Shown: piece after piece, positions 43,851-51,383 of the stretch
Layout of the letters: each line of letters opens with the position of its first letter
Position numbering within the stretch: the stretch's first letter is position 1
Assembly (NCBI GenBank): GCA_029202665.1
Contig: CP119326.1
Coordinates: 2,418,001-2,482,000 of the forward strand
Direction: 5' to 3'
Length of the DNA stretch: 64,000 bases
Origin: Candidatus Brevundimonas colombiensis
Lineage (GTDB): Bacteria > Pseudomonadota > Alphaproteobacteria > Caulobacterales > Caulobacteraceae
Notes under the pieces: model-generated
What the model was told of the DNA's origin: nothing
The model's input: only the letters and a program-made list of their open reading frames with translations
Database searches by the model: none
Program-made: the position numbers and the translations under genes

Positions 43851-44035
43851 CGACGGGCGACGACCTCGGCGAGGTCATCGTCGAGTTCACCCGCAACGGC
43901 CCCTACGTCAAATGTTCGGCTATCCACGTCGCCACTGGTCGTGAAGTCAGCGCCATGGGTCCGGTCAACGAACCCAGGTCTGTAGAGCGGGTGGCGATCG
44001 CCAAGCTGAGGCGGACGCTGCAGAATCGCGCCTGA
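43847..44035 (+). CDS. small conserved protein downstream of hemA (DUF6898-like)
   Basis: 62-residue protein starting at GTG 43847 inside the hemA stop (GTGA). The pattern GEVIVEFTRNGPYVKCSAIHVATGREVSAMGP...RVAIAKLRRTL matches what I recall for the alphaproteobacterial DUF6898 family; this name is from memory and less certain than the pattern. It has no signal or membrane segment. The overlap with hemA suggests equal expression, perhaps a role tied to haem synthesis. A bidirectional hairpin follows. Confidence 0.75.
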   Translation: MTTGDDLGEVIVEFTRNGPYVKCSAIHVATGREVSAMGPVNEPRSVERVAIAKLRRTLQNRA

Positions 44036-44047
44036 TCCGTATTGCGA

Positions 44048-44077
44048 CGGCCGCCGGATCGGATCATCCGGCGGCCG
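44048..44077. terminator. bidirectional hairpin terminator between hemA operon and amidase
   Basis: Perfect 12-bp stem CGGCCGCCGGAT (44048-44059), 6-nt loop, ATCCGGCGGCCG (44066-44077), placed 12 nt after the small gene and 14 nt beyond the convergent stop. It lacks a T-run on either side. Confidence 0.7.
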
Positions 44078-44091
44078 CTCATCTCCGAACC

Positions 44092-45147
44092 CTACTGCGG
44101 CCCCAGGAAGGGGAAGGGGGCGGCGTCGCTGAAGCCGGCGGTGGTGTCGCCGGCATGGGTGTTGATCTGGTTCTCGCCCAACACCAGCCGCTTGACCCGT
44201 GAGCGCGGCGAGAAGTCGATCTTCTTCAGGTCCACCCAGAAGGTGTTCGGCGTCAGGGCGGACTCGAAGAAATAGAGTTTGCGTTTGTGGTCCACGACCG
44301 TGCGCCAGCGCGTCGAGGAGATGTTCGGCTGATCCGGCGTCGAGATGCCGAAGGGCACGGACGCATTGCGGATCACGCTGAACACGCTGGCCAGCGCCAG
44401 GTTGGGGTCTTCGAACTTGGGCACGGCGTTGACGTAGAAGGAGGCGCGGGCGAAGCGGTCGGCCGCGCGGTTCGTGCCCGGCAGGAAGACCGTGCCGCCA
44501 ATCGTCCGCCAATAGCTGTTCAGCGCCAGCTGCTGGTCGAAGGTGGGCGAGTTGGTCATCACCTGATAGTCGCGGCTGTGATGCACAACCAGTTTGCCGT
44601 CGATATATTCGAAGATGGCGCTGTCGCCGCTGGCGTCCGACAGGGACAGGTGCAGGGTCGTCAGCCGCTGCTGGCCCGGCACATTGTCGGTGACCAGCAC
44701 AAAGGGCTCGTCCTTCAAGGCGTCGACCGCTTCCGCGACGGTGGCGTAGTTGTCCAGAGCATATTGCGCCCAGGCGGCGATGCTGAGGCTGGGCTTGTTC
44801 GGATTGGGGGCCGGATACTGAGACTCGACCAGCCACAGGACATTGGCGGCCAGGCCGACCTCATTGACACCGTCGACGGTCGAGACATCATAGCCGCTGG
44901 CGATGACGCTGCCGTATTTGGACGTCCATTTCAGCGAGTTGACGCCGCCCGCGCCATCGCGCTCAAGCCCCCGGGGGAAGATCCAGAGGTTGGTCAGGAT
45001 CTCGTCCTTCCAGTCCATCGATCGTGCGGTGATCACCGCCCCGTCGTGGCCGTGATAGACAAGGCGGGTGCAGGCCTCCGCCGCTGGAACCGCCAGCATG
45101 AAGGCGGCGGCCAGGGCGGCGACGCCCTTCTTCACTTGACTACGCAT
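44092..45147 (-). CDS. secreted Ntn-type linear amide C-N hydrolase (choloylglycine hydrolase/penicillin V acylase family)
   Basis: 351-residue periplasmic amidase. The signal peptide ends AAEA and exposes Cys26 (CTRLVYHGHDGAVITARSMDW), the N-terminal nucleophile of this family. The R and D of ARSMDW and later asparagines (VNEVGLAANVLW, NSPTFDQQL) form the rest of the site. Known members cut bile salts, penicillin V or acyl-homoserine lactones; the substrate here is open. It follows the beta-barrel gene after 22 nt, behind GAGGAG. Confidence 0.9.
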   Translation of the reverse strand: MRSQVKKGVAALAAAFMLAVPAAEACTRLVYHGHDGAVITARSMDWKDEILTNLWIFPRGLERDGAGGVNSLKWTSKYGSVIASGYDVSTVDGVNEVGLAANVLWLVESQYPAPNPNKPSLSIAAWAQYALDNYATVAEAVDALKDEPFVLVTDNVPGQQRLTTLHLSLSDASGDSAIFEYIDGKLVVHHSRDYQVMTNSPTFDQQLALNSYWRTIGGTVFLPGTNRAADRFARASFYVNAVPKFEDPNLALASVFSVIRNASVPFGISTPDQPNISSTRWRTVVDHKRKLYFFESALTPNTFWVDLKKIDFSPRSRVKRLVLGENQINTHAGDTTAGFSDAAPFPFLGPQ

Positions 45148-45169
45148 GTCGTCTCCTCGGGGTGGGGGA

Positions 45170-45964
45170 TCAGTAGGTCAGGGACAGGCCGACGACCGGG
45201 CCGTGGCGCGTTACGCTCCAGTCGAAACGCTGGCCGGTGAAGTCATTCTGTTGATAGTTCTGCTCAAGCAGGCGGTAGCCCAGATTGACCGCCACGGCGC
45301 CGCCAGCCAGCGGGGTGTGGTATGTGGCCAGCGCCTGCCATGATCGGCTGCTGCGGTTGTTGCCGTCCAGTCCGCCCGCATCCACCTGGCCGCGCAGGGT
45401 CCATCGGTCGGTGGCGTCCGCCTCGACGCGCAGGCCGACCAGCATGTCGGTCCAGTCCACACCCTTGCTGGTTGCGCCGAGCGGGGTGTTCAGGTCAGCC
45501 CGCAGCTTGCTCCAGCGCGCGCCGACGATGGGCTGGACGCGGAAACTGCGCGGGTCGCCGAAGACGGTTCGGCCGCCCAGAGGACTGTCGACCAACCGAT
45601 ACGCCAGGCCGCCCGCAACCGTGGTCGACCGCGTGCCCAGTTCCGAAGGCAGCCCCATCAGGGACATGCCCTCCTTGGTGCGGGCGTATTGATAATCGAC
45701 AAATCCGGCCCAGCGCCCCTTGCGGACCTCAATATCGCCCATGGCGATGGACTCCAGATGCTTGAAAGCATCGGAGAAGGGGACATCGACCGGCGCCCTG
45801 CGCCCTGCCAATTTGACGTGACCGTCGAGGGACGTCGCCCAGACATAGGGGCTGACCGTGACACGCCAGCCGTTGGCTTCGTCACGGTCCTGAGCAGTTG
45901 CGGCGCCTGCTGCGGCAAGCGTCAAAAGACTGGCGTGAAGGGAGACAAGACGAACAAATCTCAT
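45170..45964 (-). CDS. outer-membrane beta-barrel protein
   Basis: 264 residues. A signal peptide (MRFVRLVSLHASLLTLAAAGAATAQ) precedes alternating amphipathic strands (WRVTVSPYVWATSLDGHVKL, GDIEVRKGRWAGFVDYQYARTK, VQPIVGARWSKL). The last strand ends in a non-polar residue pattern VVGLSLTY, as OmpA-like porins do. Start ATG 45964 gives the signal peptide; the frame opens further upstream without support. It heads a two-gene unit with the amidase. Confidence 0.85.
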   Translation of the reverse strand: MRFVRLVSLHASLLTLAAAGAATAQDRDEANGWRVTVSPYVWATSLDGHVKLAGRRAPVDVPFSDAFKHLESIAMGDIEVRKGRWAGFVDYQYARTKEGMSLMGLPSELGTRSTTVAGGLAYRLVDSPLGGRTVFGDPRSFRVQPIVGARWSKLRADLNTPLGATSKGVDWTDMLVGLRVEADATDRWTLRGQVDAGGLDGNNRSSRSWQALATYHTPLAGGAVAVNLGYRLLEQNYQQNDFTGQRFDWSVTRHGPVVGLSLTY

Positions 45965-46044
45965 GACTATCAGCCCACAACGATCAAAGTGCTGGCGTTG
46001 ATAAAACCGATCAGGCTTTAAACAATCTTGGATTTCCATAGTTA

Positions 46045-46064
46045 ACACGTTTTACGTGTATAAT
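46045..46064. promoter_or_regulatory. palindrome with perfect -10 sequence
   Basis: ACACG (46045-46049), TTTTA, CGTGT (46055-46059), overlapped at its right end by TATAAT (46059-46064) reading rightwards. It lies between the divergent barrel and glyA genes. No matching -35 was found, so the direction and target are uncertain. Confidence 0.4.
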
Positions 46065-46159
46065 GAGCCTGTTTTTCTCCTGGAGGCTGCGCGTCCAGTT
46101 CCGCTGGCTTGGCGGCCGGCCTCATTAGGGCGCAGATCGAATGCGCCACGCCAGCTTCA

Positions 46160-46175
46160 CCACAAGATGTTGTGG
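46160..46175. promoter_or_regulatory. NrdR box ahead of glyA-nrdR
   Basis: CCACAAGATGTTGTGG is a near-perfect 16-bp palindrome (extended by A/T to 18 bp, 46159-46176) that resembles the NrdR box consensus (ACACWATATATWGTGT-like). A possible promoter overlaps it: TTGTGG (46170-46175), 17-nt spacer, TAGATA (46193-46198), 30 nt before the glyA GTG. nrdR itself is the next gene after glyA, so autoregulation is likely. Confidence 0.6.
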
Positions 46176-46228
46176 TCTTGCGCTGGCGGGCCTAGATAGG
46201 CCAGCTTCTGATTTGCGGGGATTTCAGC

Positions 46229-47512
46229 GTGACGGCCTTCACCCACGACTCCTATTTCACCAAGACCTTGGCCGACGCCGATCCGGATGTCTTCAAGGGC
46301 ATTCAGGGCGAACTGGGGCGTCAGCGCGAACAGATCGAACTGATCGCGTCCGAGAACATCGTCTCCCAGGCGGTGCTGGACGCGCAAGGGTCGGTCCTGA
46401 CCAACAAATACGCCGAGGGCTATCCCGGTCGTCGCTATTACGGCGGCTGCGAGTTCGTGGACGTCACCGAAGACCTGGCGCGCGAGCGGGCGAAAAAGCT
46501 GTTCGGCGCGGCCTTCGCCAACGTCCAGCCGCACTCGGGCGCCCAGGCCAACCAGGCGGTCTTCTTTACCCTGCTGCAGCCCGGCGACACCTTCCTGGGC
46601 ATGGATCTGGCCTGCGGCGGGCACCTGACGCACGGCTCGCCGGCCAACCAGTCGGGCAAGTGGTTCCGCCCCGTCACCTATAAGGTGCGCGAAGACACCC
46701 ACCTGATCGATTATGACCACGTCGCCGAAATGGCCGAGCGCGAGAAGCCTAAGCTGATCCTGGCCGGCGCCAGCGCCTATTCGCGCCACATCGACTTCAA
46801 ACGCTTCCGCGAGATCGCCGACAGCGTGGGCGCCTATCTGATGGTCGACATGGCCCACTATGCCGGTCTGGTCGCGGGCGGCGCCTATCCCGACCCGATC
46901 CCGCACGCCCATGTCGTCACCACCACGACCCACAAGACCCTGCGCGGCCCGCGCGGCGGCATGATCCTGTCCAACGACGCGGACCTGGGCAAGAAGATCA
47001 ACTCGGCGGTCTTCCCCGGCCTGCAGGGCGGCCCGCTGGAACACGTCATCGCCGGCAAGGCCGTGGCCTTCGGCGAGGCGCTGAAGCCTGAGTTCAAGCT
47101 CTATGCCCAACAGGTGGTCAAGAACGCCCAGGCCCTGGCCGCCGTGCTGGTCGAACGTGGTCTGGCCATCGTTTCGGGCGGCACCGACAGCCACCTGATG
47201 CTGGTCGATCTGCGGCCCAAGGGCGTGACCGGCAAGGCGACCGAGCACGAGTTGGAAAAGGCGCTGATGACTTGCAACAAGAACGGCGTGCCGTTCGATA
47301 CGTCGCCCTTCACCGTCACCTCGGGCGTTCGCCTGGGCACGCCGGCCGGCACCACGCGCGGCTTCGGCGAGGACGAGTTCAAGCAGATCGGCCACTGGAT
47401 CGCCGATGTCGTCTCTTCGATGAACGGCGGCGACGAGGCCGATCCGGCCGTGGTGGCGGGCGTGGCGGCCCAGGTGCGCGAGTTGACGCACCGCTTCCCG
47501 ATCTACGGATAA
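46229..47512 (+). CDS. glyA: serine hydroxymethyltransferase
   Basis: 427-residue PLP enzyme that turns serine and tetrahydrofolate into glycine and 5,10-methylene-THF, feeding purine and dTMP synthesis. ELIASENIVSQAVL, the YGGCEFVD loop, and VVTTTTHKTLRGPRGG with PLP-lysine K236 are typical; GVPFDTSPFTVTSGVRLGTPA closes the site. It starts at GTG 46229. A likely NrdR box and promoter lie just upstream, and nrdR follows 7 nt after the stop. Confidence 0.97.
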   Translation: MTAFTHDSYFTKTLADADPDVFKGIQGELGRQREQIELIASENIVSQAVLDAQGSVLTNKYAEGYPGRRYYGGCEFVDVTEDLARERAKKLFGAAFANVQPHSGAQANQAVFFTLLQPGDTFLGMDLACGGHLTHGSPANQSGKWFRPVTYKVREDTHLIDYDHVAEMAEREKPKLILAGASAYSRHIDFKRFREIADSVGAYLMVDMAHYAGLVAGGAYPDPIPHAHVVTTTTHKTLRGPRGGMILSNDADLGKKINSAVFPGLQGGPLEHVIAGKAVAFGEALKPEFKLYAQQVVKNAQALAAVLVERGLAIVSGGTDSHLMLVDLRPKGVTGKATEHELEKALMTCNKNGVPFDTSPFTVTSGVRLGTPAGTTRGFGEDEFKQIGHWIADVVSSMNGGDEADPAVVAGVAAQVRELTHRFPIYG

Positions 47513-47519
47513 CCGCCTG

Positions 47520-47990
47520 ATGAAGTGCCCTTTTTGCGGTCATCAGGATACGCAGGTCAAGGATAGCCGACCGTCGGACGACGGTTCGGCCATTCGCCGC
47601 CGCCGGTCCTGCCCCAACTGCAACGGGCGCTTCACCACCTTCGAGCGCGTCCAGTTGCGCGAACTGGTCATCCTGAAGCGCAACGGCCGGCGCACGCCGT
47701 TTGAGCGCGACAAGCTGGAACGGTCGCTGGGTGTGGCGCTGCGAAAACGCCCGGTCCAGGCCGATCAGGTCGAGCAGATGGTCAACCGGATCGTGCGTCA
47801 GCTGGAGAGCCTGGGCGAGACGGAAATCCCGTCCAGCACGGTCGGCGACTTCATCATGAAGGCGCTGAAGGGCGTCGATGAGGTCGCCTATGTCCGCTAC
47901 GCCTCGGTTTACAAGGACTTCCGCCACACCGGCGACTTCGCCAAATTCCTGGGCGACGAAGGCCTGGACGAGCCGACCGGCAAGGTCTGA
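47520..47990 (+). CDS. nrdR: transcriptional repressor NrdR
   Basis: 156-residue nucleotide-sensing repressor of ribonucleotide reductase genes. The N-terminal zinc ribbon is CPFC...CPNC (C3, C6, then RRRRSCPNCNGRFTTFER). An ATP-cone (about 49-139) begins VILKRNGRRTPFERDKLERSL. It binds ATP or dATP and shuts genes when dATP is high. The ribD-like gene starts within its stop (TGATG, 47988-47992). Confidence 0.97.
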   Translation: MKCPFCGHQDTQVKDSRPSDDGSAIRRRRSCPNCNGRFTTFERVQLRELVILKRNGRRTPFERDKLERSLGVALRKRPVQADQVEQMVNRIVRQLESLGETEIPSSTVGDFIMKALKGVDEVAYVRYASVYKDFRHTGDFAKFLGDEGLDEPTGKV

Positions 47991-48610
47991 TGCGGGTCAC
48001 GCTGAAACTGGCGACCTCGCTGGATGGGCGGATCGCCACGGCATCGGGCGAGAGCCAGTGGATCACCGGAGATGCGGCGCGGCTGGAAGGGCATCGTCTG
48101 CGCGCCGCGCACGACGCCATCCTGGTCGGGGTCCAGACGGTCCTGCACGACGACCCTGAATTGACCGCCCGCCTGCCGGGCCGCGCGGTGGATCAGCCGC
48201 TGCGGGTCGTGCTGGACAGTCGGCTCCGCACCCCCGTCAGCGCGAAACTGGCTGGTGAGAACACCCTGATCCTGACCGCCGTCGAGCCCCATGCCGTGGG
48301 CGCCGCGACCGTTCGCCGGGTCGAGGTGGAGGAAGGCCGTCCCGCCGTCGCGGCGGTCATGAAGGCCCTGGCCGCCGCCGGGGCGGAATCCGTCCTCATT
48401 GAGGGCGGAGGGCAGGTCGCGTCGTCGTTCCTGCGCGCCGACGCCGTCGATGCGCTGGAATGGTTTCGCGCCCCGATCCTGCTGGGCGGGGAGGGGCGGC
48501 CCTGCGTCGCCGCCCTGGCCCTTGCAAAGCTGTCCGACGCCCCCAAGTTCCGTCGCCTGGGCGTCGAGGCTGTCGGGGACGATCTGTGGGAACGCTACGT
48601 CCGTCTGTGA
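47990..48610 (+). CDS. stand-alone RibD C-terminal (pyrimidine reductase) domain protein
   Basis: 206 residues matching only the reductase half of RibD: VTLKLATSLDGRIATASGESQWITG at the N-terminus, HDAILVGVQTVLHDDPELTARL, and VLIEGGGQVASSFL at the NADPH site. The HAE/PCxxxGRTPPC zinc deaminase half of normal RibD (about 150 residues) is absent, and the preceding DNA is nrdR, so nothing is left out by a late start. It should reduce 5-amino-6-ribosylaminouracil phosphate for riboflavin. The deaminase must come from another gene. Confidence 0.9.
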   Translation: MRVTLKLATSLDGRIATASGESQWITGDAARLEGHRLRAAHDAILVGVQTVLHDDPELTARLPGRAVDQPLRVVLDSRLRTPVSAKLAGENTLILTAVEPHAVGAATVRRVEVEEGRPAVAAVMKALAAAGAESVLIEGGGQVASSFLRADAVDALEWFRAPILLGGEGRPCVAALALAKLSDAPKFRRLGVEAVGDDLWERYVRL

Positions 48611-48677
48611 CGTCGATTTCAGACGATTGAGACTATTCAGACTGTGTTTTTCGGGTCCGAAAGGGGCCAGCGTCCAA

Positions 48678-49268
48678 ATGTTCACCGGCATCGTCACCGA
48701 CATCGGCCGCGTCCGCGAGGTTCGCCAGACCGATCGCGACCGGCGCTATGAGATCCAGACGGTCTGGGACACCGCCGACATCGACCTGGGCGCCTCGATC
48801 AGCCACGCGGGTTGCTGCCTGACCGTGACGGAGAAGGGGGCGGGTTGGTTCGCGGTCGAGGTCTCCAGCGAAACCCTGTCCAAGACCACCCTGGGCGCCT
48901 GGACGGCCGGCGACGGCGTCAATCTGGAACGGGCGGCAAAACTGGGCGACGAGATGGGCGGCCACGTGGTTTCGGGCCATGTCGACGGGCTGGGGCGCAT
49001 CGTCTCCATCACGCCCGAAGGCGGATCGCACCGGGTGGCGGTCGAGGCGCCGGCGCCGTTGCACCGCTATATCGCCGCCAAGGGATCGATCACCGTCGAT
49101 GGCGTGTCCCTGACCGTGAATGCGGTCGAGGGGCGCGTCTTCTGGCTGAACATCATCCCCCACACCTGGGCGGTGACGACACTGGGCGGGCTGAAAGTCG
49201 GCGATCCGGTCAATCTGGAGATCGACATGCTGGCGCGTTACCTCGCGCGGTGGCAGGAGACGGCATGA
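48678..49268 (+). CDS. ribE: riboflavin synthase
   Basis: 196-residue trimeric enzyme that dismutates two 6,7-dimethyl-8-ribityllumazine molecules to riboflavin. It starts with MFTGIV and has two lumazine-binding repeats: the first ends in GDEMGGHVVSGHVDG, the second holds GSITVDGVSLTVN and IIPHTWAVTTLG. It lies 67 nt after the reductase gene and overlaps ribBX by 4 nt (ATGA). Confidence 0.96.
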   Translation: MFTGIVTDIGRVREVRQTDRDRRYEIQTVWDTADIDLGASISHAGCCLTVTEKGAGWFAVEVSSETLSKTTLGAWTAGDGVNLERAAKLGDEMGGHVVSGHVDGLGRIVSITPEGGSHRVAVEAPAPLHRYIAAKGSITVDGVSLTVNAVEGRVFWLNIIPHTWAVTTLGGLKVGDPVNLEIDMLARYLARWQETA

Positions 49269-50404
49269 TGCAAGTCCCGGCCGCCAATCTGAACGACAGC
49301 CCGATCAGTCCGATCGAGGATATCCTGGAGGACGCCCGCAACGGCCGCCCCTACATCCTGGTGGACGCCGAGGACCGAGAGAACGAAGGGGACATCATCA
49401 TCCCAGCCCAATTCGCCACCCCGGACCAGATCAACTTCATGATCCGCCAGGCGCGCGGCCTGGTCTGTCTGGCCCTGACGGCCGAGCGAGCCCAGCAGCT
49501 GCGTCTGCCGCCGATGGCCGCCGACAATCGCGAGAGCATGAAGACCGCCTTCACCGTCTCGATCGAGGCGAAGGAAGGCGTCACCACCGGCATCTCCGCC
49601 GCCGACCGCTCGCGCACCATCCATGTGGCCACCGATGCGTCCAAGGGCATGGACGACATCGTCTCGCCCGGCCACATCTTTCCTTTGGTGGCGCGTGACG
49701 GCGGCGTCCTGGTCCGTGCCGGCCATACCGAGGCGGCGGTGGATATCAGCCGCATGGCCGGCCTGACCCCCGCCGGGGTGATCTGCGAGATCATCAAGGA
49801 CGACGGTGAGATGGCGCGGATGCCCGATCTGATCGCCTTCGCACAGATGCATGGGCTGAAGATCGGCACCATCGCCGATCTGATCGCCTATCGCCGTCGC
49901 ACCGAACGGTTCGTCGAGCGGATCATGGATACCCCGTTCGAAAGCGTCCACGGCGGCCCCTTCCGGCTGATGCTGTATAAGAACACCATCGAGGGCGCCG
50001 AGCATGTCGCCCTGGTTCACGGCCGGATCGACCCGTCCAAGCCGACCCTGGTGCGGATGCACCAGGTGGACTTCGCCTGCGATCTGCTGGGTCATGTCGA
50101 GGCGCGCCAGGACTATGTGCCCAGCGCCCTGCGCCAGATCACCGATCATGACGGGCCGGGTGTGGTCGTCTTCCTGCGCGATCCGTCGCTGACGTCGCTG
50201 GCCGAACGTCTGGCGGGGGCGGATCGGCCGGCGGCGATGGACCGTTCGCTGCGCGCCTATGGCGTCGGGGCGCAGATCCTGCTGGACCTGGGCGTCAGGG
50301 ACATGATCGTGATGAGTTCGACGCGACCCGAACCGATGGCGCTGGAGGGCTATGGCCTGCGCATCGTCGGCTGGCGCGACATGGATGGAGAGACGAAGGC
50401 GTGA
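49265..50404 (+). CDS. RibB (DHBP synthase) fused to a degenerate GTP-cyclohydrolase-II-like domain
   Basis: 379 residues. Residues 1-205 form 3,4-dihydroxy-2-butanone 4-phosphate synthase, with DAEDRENEGDIIIPA, SPGHIFPL, RAGHTEAAVD and a metal-site Glu near ICEIIKDDGEMAR. The C-terminal half aligns with RibA by position, but the zinc site (CxDCG) and the GRGxGL-type loop are gone; it reads VDFACDLLGHVEARQDYV. This matches the RibBX arrangement known in alphaproteobacteria. Only the RibB reaction is expected. Overlaps of 4 nt link it to ribE and ribH. Confidence 0.92.
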   Translation: MMQVPAANLNDSPISPIEDILEDARNGRPYILVDAEDRENEGDIIIPAQFATPDQINFMIRQARGLVCLALTAERAQQLRLPPMAADNRESMKTAFTVSIEAKEGVTTGISAADRSRTIHVATDASKGMDDIVSPGHIFPLVARDGGVLVRAGHTEAAVDISRMAGLTPAGVICEIIKDDGEMARMPDLIAFAQMHGLKIGTIADLIAYRRRTERFVERIMDTPFESVHGGPFRLMLYKNTIEGAEHVALVHGRIDPSKPTLVRMHQVDFACDLLGHVEARQDYVPSALRQITDHDGPGVVVFLRDPSLTSLAERLAGADRPAAMDRSLRAYGVGAQILLDLGVRDMIVMSSTRPEPMALEGYGLRIVGWRDMDGETKA

Positions 50405-50862
50405 GCGAGACCCCCCGTATTCTGATCGTCGAAGCGCGGTTCTACGACGCCCTGGCCGACGCCCTGTTGGAAGGCGCCAAGGAGACGCTGAAGGCGCGCG
50501 GCGCCGATTTCGACGTCGTCACCGTGCCCGGCGCGCTGGAAATCCCGCCCGCCATCGCCATGGCCGAAGAGGCGGGCCGGTTCCCGACCGCGCCCCGCTA
50601 TGATGGTTATGTCGCCCTGGGCACGGTCATCCGCGGCGAGACCTATCATTTCGAGATCGTGTCGGATCAGTCTGCGGCGGGCATCATGGCCTTGGGCGTC
50701 AAGGGTCTGGCCATCGGCAACGGCGTGCTGACGACCGAGGATGAGGATCAGGCCTGGTATCGCGCGCGGCTTTCGGAAGGGGATAAGGGGGGCGGGGCGG
50801 CGAAAGCCTGCCTGGACCTCATTGCCTTGAAGAAGCGATTGCGCGTAGGCGTCGGCGCATGA
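50401..50862 (+). CDS. ribH: 6,7-dimethyl-8-ribityllumazine synthase
   Basis: 153-residue lumazine synthase, which joins the pyrimidine and butanone precursors. ILIVEARFYDALADALLEGA, VPGALEIPPAIAMA, the VALGTVIRGETYHFE signature and the SAAGIMALGVKGLAIGNGVLTTE stretch define it. It begins at GTG 50401 inside the ribBX stop and ends in an ATGA overlap with nusB, the usual ribH-nusB pairing. Confidence 0.96.
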   Translation: MSETPRILIVEARFYDALADALLEGAKETLKARGADFDVVTVPGALEIPPAIAMAEEAGRFPTAPRYDGYVALGTVIRGETYHFEIVSDQSAAGIMALGVKGLAIGNGVLTTEDEDQAWYRARLSEGDKGGGAAKACLDLIALKKRLRVGVGA

Positions 50863-51383
50863 CTGAACCGAACAGCGTAAAAGCCGTCCTAGAACAACTC
50901 GCCGAAGCCGAAAGGCAGCGCGCCGAACCGAATCTGACGTCCAAACAGCGTCGCGCCCGCACTGTTTCGCGCCTGGCCGCCGTGCAGGCCCTGTACCAGA
51001 TGGAGCTGGCGGGTGAGGGCGTGGAGACGGTGATTACCGAATTCTCCAAATTCCGTTTCGACGGCGACATCGAGGGCGAGGCCCTGGCCGAGGCCGACGA
51101 GGCCTATTTCGCCGACATCGTGCGCGGCGTGATCGAAAGCCAGCGCGACATCGACGCCGCCATCAAGGCGCGCCTGGCCTCCAACTGGAAGCTCGAGCGG
51201 ATCGACGCCACCCTGCGCGCCCTGCTGCGGTCCGGCGCCTGGGAGCTGATGAAACACCCGGAGACGCCGCGCGAGGTCGTGATCGACGAATATGTCGAAC
51301 TGGCCAAGGCCTTCTTCGACGACGCCGAGGCGCGCTTCGTCAACGCCGCGTTGGACGGCGTGGCCAAAGACACGCGCAAATAA
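50859..51383 (+). CDS. nusB: transcription antitermination factor NusB
   Basis: 174-residue all-helical protein that joins NusE/S10 and boxA RNA in rRNA antitermination. ARTVSRLAAVQALYQMELAGEGV is the N-terminal RNA-binding helix, and KLERIDATLRALLRSGAWEL and EVVIDEYVELAKAFFDDAEARFVNAALD form the C-terminal core. An N-terminal extension of about 35 charged residues is longer than in E. coli. thiL starts inside its stop (TAATG). Confidence 0.97.
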   Translation: MTEPNSVKAVLEQLAEAERQRAEPNLTSKQRRARTVSRLAAVQALYQMELAGEGVETVITEFSKFRFDGDIEGEALAEADEAYFADIVRGVIESQRDIDAAIKARLASNWKLERIDATLRALLRSGAWELMKHPETPREVVIDEYVELAKAFFDDAEARFVNAALDGVAKDTRK

